A stretch of 64,000 nt of DNA from Pseudoalteromonas sp. T1lg23B (GTDB lineage: Bacteria > Pseudomonadota > Gammaproteobacteria > Enterobacterales > Alteromonadaceae), in NCBI RefSeq assembly GCF_002964665.1, contig NZ_PQBZ01000002.1, forward strand, positions 310,001 through 374,000. Reading direction: 5' to 3'. The translations under genes and the position numbers were made by a program. The notes under the pieces are model-generated. The model was not told the DNA's origin and made no database searches. It worked only from the letters and a program-made list of their open reading frames with translations. Numbering within the stretch: the first letter of the stretch is position 1; each line of letters opens with the position of its first letter. Positions 57,950 through 64,000 of this stretch are shown piece by piece.

Positions 57950-58438
57950 TTAATGACCACATCCGCCTGCGCCGTGCACATGGCCATGCGCCAGTTCTTC
58001 AGCGGTAGCTTCACGTACAGAAACAACTTCAACATCGAAAGTTAGTGTTTTACCCGCAAATGGGTGGTTAAGGTCACAATCGGCATTGAAACGACCAACT
58101 TTAACAACAGTAACTTGATGGCGACCTTGGTTTGATTCAACAATAGCAGACATACCAGCTTGCCATGCTTTGTTATTACCAAGACCTTGTAAGTGCTTGA
58201 TTGGAATGCGTTGCACTAAACCTTCTTGGTACTCGCCATAGGCTTGGTCAGGTGTCAGTGTAACGCTGAACTTATCACCAGAATTTTTACCTTCTAAGGC
58301 GTTTTCAAGACCCGGTAACATACTGTCATTACCGTGTAAGTAGGTTAGCGGCTCACCGGTGGTGCTAGTTTCTATTTGTTCACCAGCTTCACTTAAGGTG
58401 TAGTGAAATTCAACAGCGGTATCTTTTGCAATCTGCAT
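57950..58438 (-). CDS. slyD: FKBP-type peptidyl-prolyl isomerase SlyD
   Basis: A 162-residue chaperone and prolyl isomerase. It begins MQIAKDTAVEFHYTLSEAGE, has GNDSMLPGLENALEGKNSGDKF, the IF-domain insert and FNADCDLNHPFAGKTLTFDVEV, and ends in HGHVHGAGGCGH, a His/Cys tail that binds nickel in SlyD. The tail is shorter than in E. coli. Eleven bases separate it from the SDR gene. Confidence 0.94.
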   Translation of the reverse strand: MQIAKDTAVEFHYTLSEAGEQIETSTTGEPLTYLHGNDSMLPGLENALEGKNSGDKFSVTLTPDQAYGEYQEGLVQRIPIKHLQGLGNNKAWQAGMSAIVESNQGRHQVTVVKVGRFNADCDLNHPFAGKTLTFDVEVVSVREATAEELAHGHVHGAGGCGH

Positions 58439-58495
58439 GACTATCTCGTTTTTTCAAATATGTGTCACTATTTTACGTGAGCAAAGCCACGAGGG

Positions 58496-60034
58496 CTAGC
58501 GATTCGAGCGAGTTTCTGGCTTAACGAGCTGCTCAAGATCAGAGAGTAGCACATCGCTGGCTGGCTTCTGTGGTGTTTCATTGGCTTTAGGTAAATGTAA
58601 AACTAGCACCTTTCCTGGTTTTAGGACTTTGTTTGCTTTGAGCTTATTCCACACAATGAGATCTCGTACCGACACTTTGTAATGCTTGCTGATTTTCCAT
58701 AAAGACTCGCCTTCGCCCACAGTATGGTGAAACTCCATCGTCAGTTGTTTCGGTTTTTGGGCTTGTGCAACGTAGGGGCTGATTTGATAGTCGACTAATA
58801 AGCTGTCGAATTTCTGCGCTTGTGTTACTTTCAACTTCTCACCTACCCGTATCATATTGCCCTTTTTGTTATTGAGGAGTTTTATAGTCGCAACGCTGGT
58901 GTTAAATCGTCTAGCAAGCCGATAAAGCGTGTCTTTGGGCTGTACCACATACGTTTGGCTAAAATATCGTTTAAAGAATTGACTTTTTAACAGTTGCTCT
59001 TGTGTTAATGGCAGTAAAACTGTGTGCGGTCCATTGGGAGAACTTTGATGGCGCAAATACCCCGGATTAAGGCGGTGAAGGGTTGCCTTTTCAATTCCAG
59101 TTAGGGAAGCCAATATCGAAAAATCAAACTGTTGGCCGATATCAAGCGCACTGGTCAGGGCGTGATTCGGCAAAGTTGGACGTTTAAATTTTGGATGTTC
59201 AGTTTGCAACAAGTAACTTAACGCGATCAGCTTTGGTACATAATCTTCGGTCTCTTTGGGTAAAGATAGACTCCAAAAATGACGGCTTTTTCCTTTGCGC
59301 CGATTGTTTGCAATGGCCTTTTTTACTCGACCTTCACCGCTATTGTATGCCGCTAGAGCATGCAGCCAATTACCATGAAAGCGCTTATGCAAATAGCTCA
59401 AATAGTCTAAGGCAGCCTCAGTGGAAGCTAACACATCCTGACGGCCGTCATACCAAGGATCTTTGGTAATACCAAAGTGATAGGCGGTTGCATTTACCAA
59501 TTGCCACGCGCCAACCGCTTGCTGGGAAGAAATCGCTTTGGGTCTAAAATCACTCTCAACGAAAGGCAGCAGTGCCAACTCCATCGGTAAGCGACGGCGC
59601 TCGACTTCTTCAACGATATGATACAAATACGGAGCTGCACGTTTGGATACGCTGGATAGGTAATGCGGTTGAGCTAAATACCAGTTGACTCGAGCCTCCA
59701 ATCTATCATTTAACTCAATATCAAAGCTTAACTGCTCACTGATCCGCTGCCATAGATTAGTGACCGGTTCCACTGTTTTCATCGGCGCTTTTTTTTGTGG
59801 TTTATTTACTTTAGTGGTTATTGCCGGTGTGAGTGATACGTTTTTGATATCGGGTTGTTTATTTGTGCTTGCTTTCAGTAAAGAGGTACTGATGGCTGCC
59901 ACATCATTGTTGGCGATAGTATCGCTATGCACTTCGGGTTGAGTACTTTGGCACGCCGTTATTAACATACCCAATGCAATGATAAGCATGCAGCGGAGTA
60001 TGTTTAAATAACATGAAGGCTTACAGAACAACAT
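58496..60034 (-). CDS. mltD: Membrane-bound lytic murein transglycosylase D
   Basis: A 512-residue lipoprotein that cuts peptidoglycan. The lipobox is LITACQS (Cys about 28); the SLT domain holds LLPFVESDFRPKAISSQQAVGAWQLV with catalytic Glu and AYNSGEGRVKKAI. Two LysM repeats follow: VVQPKDTLYRLARRFN and HTVGEGESLWKISKHYKVS. AAGG precedes the ATG at 60034. It overlaps the MBL-like gene by 14 bases; in E. coli mltD lies beside gloB, also an MBL-fold gene. Confidence 0.94.
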   Translation of the reverse strand: MLFCKPSCYLNILRCMLIIALGMLITACQSTQPEVHSDTIANNDVAAISTSLLKASTNKQPDIKNVSLTPAITTKVNKPQKKAPMKTVEPVTNLWQRISEQLSFDIELNDRLEARVNWYLAQPHYLSSVSKRAAPYLYHIVEEVERRRLPMELALLPFVESDFRPKAISSQQAVGAWQLVNATAYHFGITKDPWYDGRQDVLASTEAALDYLSYLHKRFHGNWLHALAAYNSGEGRVKKAIANNRRKGKSRHFWSLSLPKETEDYVPKLIALSYLLQTEHPKFKRPTLPNHALTSALDIGQQFDFSILASLTGIEKATLHRLNPGYLRHQSSPNGPHTVLLPLTQEQLLKSQFFKRYFSQTYVVQPKDTLYRLARRFNTSVATIKLLNNKKGNMIRVGEKLKVTQAQKFDSLLVDYQISPYVAQAQKPKQLTMEFHHTVGEGESLWKISKHYKVSVRDLIVWNKLKANKVLKPGKVLVLHLPKANETPQKPASDVLLSDLEQLVKPETRSNR

Positions 60035-60995
60035 CAGATTTTGCCTTATGTTCAGCTGCTAAACGTCGCTGTGCTAATTGATAATATTGTGTCAAACGAG
60101 CTTGAGCAATGTCATCGATGCTGTGCTGTGTAGTCATTTTTTCTAAAAAATCAGTAACAGGCATGCTCTGTTGTAAGGCTTGAATAAATGAAATTGGGCG
60201 CTGTAATGCGGCCCGCTTATATGGTTTTCCATGTGCAGGGAGTAGCCATGTGATGGTGCTGTCTTCAATGAAAGTTTGCAGGCTTATCAGCCAAGGCGTA
60301 AGCCGTACATGCTGAATGTAGGGTAATTCATCGACGGTGTTGCCAGCAAACAGGGCACCATTGGGGTGACTAAAAATATACATATCACCCTGACTATATG
60401 CGTTATTGGCGGTTAGGCTGAGCGGATAGTTACCAAGCTGCAAAGAAACAGACTGTTTGATACCTATAGGCGGTGCTAGACGCAGGGAACGCCAGTCTTG
60501 TAATCGTTGCTGCGCTACTTCTAGATGGGCTTGCCATTGTTTTTTCTGTGTCTCACTCAGGTTATTGGCTCGTGCTTTACTGATGGTTAAGCTTTGCTCT
60601 AACTTCGACAGTTTTTCTAATAGTCCCTGCTGGTAGTGAGAAAATTTGTTTACGATGCTGTTATTTGCATACCACTTAGCACTAGGAAATGCTCTTTGCA
60701 GTAAAGCCATTCCTAGCACTTGATCTTGTTCAGCTGAAGTACTGAACAAATAACATACGGGTACAGAGAGTTGCCTTTTAAGCGTGTTAATCATTTGCTC
60801 GAGTTGTACAAAATCACCATGTGCATTGACGATTGCCGCACATTGCTGGCCTTGGATAACGGCTTGGTTGACTTGTATATAACGAGCTTGCTCCGAAGGA
60901 GATATAAGCGAAGTCGCTTCATCAACTTTATACCATTGATTAGCATGAGAAAGGTTTGTGAGCAGGCTGACAACGACAGCTAAAATAAAACGCAT
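60021..60995 (-). CDS. Exported metallo-beta-lactamase-fold protein lacking the metal motif
   Basis: A 324-residue protein with signal peptide (ending SHANQW) and the outline of the MBL fold: AIVNAHGDFVQLEQMI, a C-terminal MYIFSHPNGALFAGNTVDELP and WLLPAHGKPY with a conserved-looking His. The hallmark HxHxDH region instead reads YLFSTSAEQDQ, so the zinc site is mostly lost. It sits upstream of and overlaps mltD. It may bind rather than hydrolyse a wall-derived ligand. Confidence 0.75.
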   Translation of the reverse strand: MRFILAVVVSLLTNLSHANQWYKVDEATSLISPSEQARYIQVNQAVIQGQQCAAIVNAHGDFVQLEQMINTLKRQLSVPVCYLFSTSAEQDQVLGMALLQRAFPSAKWYANNSIVNKFSHYQQGLLEKLSKLEQSLTISKARANNLSETQKKQWQAHLEVAQQRLQDWRSLRLAPPIGIKQSVSLQLGNYPLSLTANNAYSQGDMYIFSHPNGALFAGNTVDELPYIQHVRLTPWLISLQTFIEDSTITWLLPAHGKPYKRAALQRPISFIQALQQSMPVTDFLEKMTTQHSIDDIAQARLTQYYQLAQRRLAAEHKAKSDVVL

Positions 60996-61060
60996 AATCG
61001 CCCAAATTCTACAACAAAAGAGGTGATAATTTAACCGATAATGCGTTTTTTGGGAAGCAA

Positions 61061-61348
61061 CTAATTATCAGCCAAGTGTACTTTCAGCTTATCAATGAGG
61101 GTTTGTTGTTGAGTTTGCTGAGAATTATTTATTCGCTGCTGATCTTGTAAGTCATGACATAAGTGCAGTGCTGCTAGTAACAGTGCATTTTGCTCATTTC
61201 TGACTGACGACTTCTGTCTCATTTCATCAACTCTTTGATTTAACAGAGCTACAGCATCAAGGAGCAGTTGTTCCTGCCCCTCTGTACAGGCAAATTGATG
61301 TGTCTTACCAAGTAAGCTGACTTCAACTTGATTGCTTTTTTCAGTCAT
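61061..61348 (-). CDS. zapA: Cell division protein ZapA
   Basis: A 95-residue FtsZ-ring stabiliser. EVSLLGKTHQFACTEGQEQLLLDAVALLNQRV matches the ZapA head (read in parts), followed by NALLLAALHLCHDL and a Gln-rich coiled coil. Its ATG overlaps the stop of the TIGR02449 gene by one base, the usual gammaproteobacterial arrangement. No 6S RNA-like sequence is obvious downstream. Confidence 0.93.
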   Translation of the reverse strand: MTEKSNQVEVSLLGKTHQFACTEGQEQLLLDAVALLNQRVDEMRQKSSVRNEQNALLLAALHLCHDLQDQQRINNSQQTQQQTLIDKLKVHLADN

Positions 61349-61578
61349 TAGCTAGCCTGAGTAGCACTTTGCAGTTTTTCGAGAAGGTTAGATAAAGTGT
61401 TACTTGTGTCTTTTTGCTTTTCTTCACTTTCAAGCACTTCAAGTTGAAGAGTTTCATTTTCATCAATCAGCTTAGAGTTTTGCTCTTTAAGCTGTGAAAG
61501 TTCATTATTTAATCGCTCGTTACGAGCAATTAGTTGATCAATTAGCTGTTCGAGTTGGGGAAGTGTTTCGTTATTCAT
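61348..61578 (-). CDS. TIGR02449-family coiled-coil protein
   Basis: A 76-residue coiled-coil protein: MNNETLPQLEQLIDQLIARN, then NSKLIDENETLQLEV with heptad spacing of Leu/Ile. It matches the small TIGR02449 proteins found next to zapA, probably ZapB-like. The ATG at 61578 gives the family start; a frame open to 61623 is not needed. Confidence 0.88.
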   Translation of the reverse strand: MNNETLPQLEQLIDQLIARNERLNNELSQLKEQNSKLIDENETLQLEVLESEEKQKDTSNTLSNLLEKLQSATQAS

Positions 61579-61756
61579 AAATGCGCTCTTATCACAGTGT
61601 TTTGTCATGCAAATGTAAAACAAAGTGGCTTCGGATGCTAGCGAATACGCGGCTTTATACTGATTTTTATGTAACTTTAAGCGATAATGGCCTTAACACC
61701 CTATTTTATTCAGAAGCGGTTCAGCAAAATGCACCGTTTTAGTAACAGGCGACTAT

Positions 61757-62593
61757 ATGCTTAGCTATCGACATTCCTTTCATGCAGGAAACCCTGCTGA
61801 TATTCTAAAACACCTTGTACTATCTCAGGTTCTTGAATATATGACACGCAAAGAAACGGGCTTTGATTATATTGACACCCACTCAGGAGCCGGTTTTTTC
61901 GAACTTGACAGTGCGGATGCTCAAAAAACTCAAGAGTATTTAGATGGTATCGCTAAGCTATGGGATTATCAGGGTGATAGTGCCGCGTTACGAGACTATG
62001 TCCAACTAATTAAATCGTTTAATGGTGACACTTTATCATTTTACCCCGGCTCTCCAAAGATAGCAGAGCACCATTTAAGACGTCAGGATAAAGGCTGGTT
62101 TTTCGAGTTACATCCTAAAGACTTAGCTTTGCTCCAGCAAAACATGCAAGGTAAAAAATCCTTACGAGTACGTGGTGAAGATGGCTTCAAGGGGTTACTA
62201 GCGCTTGTGCCACCAGCTTCCAAACGTGCGGTAGTCCTTATGGATCCTCCCTATGAAATCAAAACTGACTATCAACAAGCCGCAACCATGATAGTTAAAG
62301 CACACAAGCGCTTTGCAGCTGGTACATATATGATCTGGTATCCAGTGGTGTCGCGCAGCCGTATAGATTTGCTCGAACAAACACTGATTGACTCTGGTAT
62401 GCGTAATATTCAGCTTTTTGAGTTGGCAACGGAACAGGACACAGAGCAACATGGGATGACCGCTTCGGGTATGATAGTTATCAATCCGCCATGGACTCTA
62501 AAAAAGTCATTAGATGAAGTACTTCCTGAACTAGTCAAGCACTTGAGTAAAGCAAGTGGATTCTATCGTAGCGAACAGCTTGTACCGGAGTAG
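61757..62593 (+). CDS. rlmJ: 23S rRNA (adenine-2030-N6)-methyltransferase
   Basis: A 278-residue RlmJ. MLSYRHSFHAGNPADILKHLVL is the typical N terminus; DTHSGAGFFEL is the SAM loop and VLMDPPYEIKTDY carries the catalytic DPPY motif. FYPGSPKIA and WYPVVSR are also typical. Single gene with terminator; divergent from TIGR02449-zapA. Confidence 0.95.
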   Translation: MLSYRHSFHAGNPADILKHLVLSQVLEYMTRKETGFDYIDTHSGAGFFELDSADAQKTQEYLDGIAKLWDYQGDSAALRDYVQLIKSFNGDTLSFYPGSPKIAEHHLRRQDKGWFFELHPKDLALLQQNMQGKKSLRVRGEDGFKGLLALVPPASKRAVVLMDPPYEIKTDYQQAATMIVKAHKRFAAGTYMIWYPVVSRSRIDLLEQTLIDSGMRNIQLFELATEQDTEQHGMTASGMIVINPPWTLKKSLDEVLPELVKHLSKASGFYRSEQLVPE

Positions 62594-62623
62594 TGAAGTA
62601 GAAGGTTGAGTGAACAACATCGT

Positions 62624-62645
62624 TAAGCCCCTGCGAAGGGGCTTA
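62624..62645. terminator. Terminator between rlmJ and the PhnA-like gene
   Basis: TAAGCCCC and GGGGCTTA form a perfect stem around TGCGAA, 31 bases after the rlmJ stop, in front of a convergent gene. Confidence 0.8.
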
Positions 62646-62652
62646 GATATTG

Positions 62653-63219
62653 CTACTTTTTAACATATTTAGTAAGGATAACAATGCGTTGCCCTTCAAC
62701 TCGACCTTCGATATGTTCAGGGTTAGAGGTTAAACCTATGTTGCGTACGGCGGTACCACGCTTCGCCACTAAAGAGCTACCTTTCACATCTAAATCTTTG
62801 ATTAACACAACGGTATCTCCTGCACTTAAGCGCACGCCATTGCTATCAAGATGGACAATATCTTCTTCCACCGCCAGAGCCTGCTGTGCCCAGCTTCGTG
62901 TGTCGTCTTCTAGGTAAAGCATATCGAGGGCATCTTGGGCCCAACCGTTGTCAGTGGCTAGACGCTTTAACATTCGATATGCCACAACTTGTACCGCAGG
63001 TACCTGACTCCACATACTGTCGTTTAGACAATGCCAATGATTTGCCTGCAAATCGGTTTTGCCTTCAACTTGCGCCTTACAGGTTTCACAAAGATACACA
63101 CATTTGTCTGAATGCGCTTCAGCAACAGGTGGAACTTCATAAACCGATAGTGCATTCGTGCTGGCGCAAAGTTCACATTGCTGATTACTGCGTGTTTGGA
63201 GGGTGGCCTCGATACTCAT
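62653..63219 (-). CDS. PhnA/YjdM-like protein
   Basis: A 188-residue cytoplasmic protein. The N terminus holds a zinc ribbon (CELCASTNAL, then CVYLCETC), and the C terminus is the PhnA domain: LSAGDTVVLIKDLDVKGSSLVAKRGTAVRNIGL (in parts), HIEGRVEGQRIVILTKYVKK. Despite the historic name, a phosphonate role is not established for this family. No phn genes are nearby. Confidence 0.88.
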   Translation of the reverse strand: MSIEATLQTRSNQQCELCASTNALSVYEVPPVAEAHSDKCVYLCETCKAQVEGKTDLQANHWHCLNDSMWSQVPAVQVVAYRMLKRLATDNGWAQDALDMLYLEDDTRSWAQQALAVEEDIVHLDSNGVRLSAGDTVVLIKDLDVKGSSLVAKRGTAVRNIGLTSNPEHIEGRVEGQRIVILTKYVKK

Positions 63220-63255
63220 AACTTATTCCCGTAGGCAAAAGGCGCATTATACTGC

Positions 63256-63993
63256 TCAATGTCCAAGCATGCCAGCGGTGGGGATCGATTGCACGTAGCG
63301 TTGGGTTATGTTTTTGAAGAAAGCTTGCTGGTGTAAAGTCTCAATCGCCTGATTGATTACGGGCAGAAGGGTTTTATGCTTGGCTTGTAAGCGCATATGC
63401 ATCTCACCTTGAGAATGTAGAGAATTAAAATAAATGGCTATATCTAATTCCTTTGCCCAATAAATTGCAGGTAGATCTCCAATGATCGCCAGATCAACAC
63501 GACCTCTGGCTAGTGCCTGTAACAACTCTTTTTCGGAATTAAAGTCAATTCGCTCAAAATGCTCGTCATCATGATAGTAATAGCCTCGAACAGTGCCGAT
63601 TTCAGCTCCTTTAAGTTGAGGCTCAGATGATAGCTTTTTTGTTGATACTATATATTCATCCACAGATATGATGGCATTGGAATACACAAAACGGGGATCA
63701 TTGCGCTGCTGTTCGTTAAGCCAACTGGGGCTGATAAGGTCAAAGTCTATTTTGCCTGTTTCTAGATATAAAACCGTCCTTTTGGCGGGCAGAAGTAAAT
63801 TGTTACCTTCAATATTGGCGGTTTTCAAAATGGCTGTGACAACTTCCGGCAAAATACCGGGTTGTTTGGGGTCATGTGTATAGTAGGGATAATAGTTCCC
63901 TGAGCCACTTACACTGTAAGTGAGTTGTGTATTGGTATTAGCATTTAGCGAGCCTAAAAAACAAAAAGCGGCTATCATTATTAAAGTTCTCAT
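63256..63993 (-). CDS. Periplasmic solute-binding (SBP_bac_3-like) protein
   Basis: A 245-residue exported protein with signal peptide ending near SLNANT and the bilobed amino-acid-binding layout: PYYTHDPKQPGILPEVVTAIL, RTVLYLETGKIDFDLISPSW, GTVRGYYYHDDEHF and ALARGRVDLAIIGDLPAIYW. No ABC permease follows, so it may be an orphan sensor-type protein, as many marine bacteria have. ATG at 63993; start of the next region is off the window. Confidence 0.85.
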   Translation of the reverse strand: MRTLIMIAAFCFLGSLNANTNTQLTYSVSGSGNYYPYYTHDPKQPGILPEVVTAILKTANIEGNNLLLPAKRTVLYLETGKIDFDLISPSWLNEQQRNDPRFVYSNAIISVDEYIVSTKKLSSEPQLKGAEIGTVRGYYYHDDEHFERIDFNSEKELLQALARGRVDLAIIGDLPAIYWAKELDIAIYFNSLHSQGEMHMRLQAKHKTLLPVINQAIETLHQQAFFKNITQRYVQSIPTAGMLGH

Positions 63994-64000
63994 ATGCTTA

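Overview
The window looks like a chromosomal segment of a marine gammaproteobacterium of the order Alteromonadales, most likely Pseudoalteromonas or a close relative. This is inferred from gene content: a divergent argE / argCBFG-argH(A) locus in which argH is fused to an acetyltransferase, DUF2982, DUF2884, DUF3034 and DUF3299 families, a SAICAR synthase of the long type, and an AT-leaning composition. No rRNA, tRNA, CRISPR array, insertion sequence or prophage was seen. Most of the window is tightly packed housekeeping and envelope genes.

Layout. 1-7.6 kb: a partial AraC-like regulator, a manganese-type pyrophosphatase, an efflux locus whose RND pump lacks its N-terminal half, a PhzF-like enzyme, an alpha/beta hydrolase and an MFS transporter with a one-base frameshift. 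7.6-14.8 kb: mutM, then an M20 peptidase divergent from two ATP-grasp ligases and an M14 carboxypeptidase. This looks like an undescribed peptide-making and peptide-trimming locus. 15-17.6 kb: an ABC/FtsX/DUF3299 operon with a histidine-rich loop, probably linked to metal. 17.8-18.9 kb: purC. 19-23.2 kb: a four-gene overlapping operon of a cupredoxin-like protein, a GGDEF-EAL protein, a DUF3034 protein and a truncated-haemoglobin lipoprotein, plausibly a redox or gas sensing c-di-GMP module. 23.2-27.3 kb: a GT9 glycosyltransferase, a sulfurtransferase, a cysteine-rich CWC-DUF5522 protein, two small genes and fbp. 27.5-29.9 kb: a large exported zinc metalloprotease.

30-37.2 kb: the arginine regulon (argE facing argC-B-F-G-H(A)) with ARG boxes between. 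37.3-38.8 kb: an AT-rich island with an overlooked 54-codon gene for a basic, glycine-rich peptide and two paralogous small membrane proteins of unknown family. 38.9-45 kb: a Wzi-like protein, coaD, a TetR regulator with a likely operator, thiI, panE-like, VanZ-like and yajQ. 45.1-47.3 kb: a cobalamin riboswitch and btuB. 47.3-52 kb: msrA and an RND/MFP efflux operon in which the RND gene carries a one-base frameshift. 52.2-56.4 kb: DUF2982, an unknown gene, two DUF1566 proteins and a DUF2884 protein. 56.4-64 kb: amidohydrolase, SDR, slyD, mltD with a degenerate metallo-beta-lactamase-fold partner, the zapA / TIGR02449 cell-division pair, rlmJ, a PhnA-like protein and a periplasmic solute-binding protein.

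Three genes encoding transporters are broken (one truncated, two with single-base frameshifts). Either this genome is shedding transporters or the assembly has residual indels; raw reads would settle it. All family assignments come from reading motifs by eye; no database search was possible.
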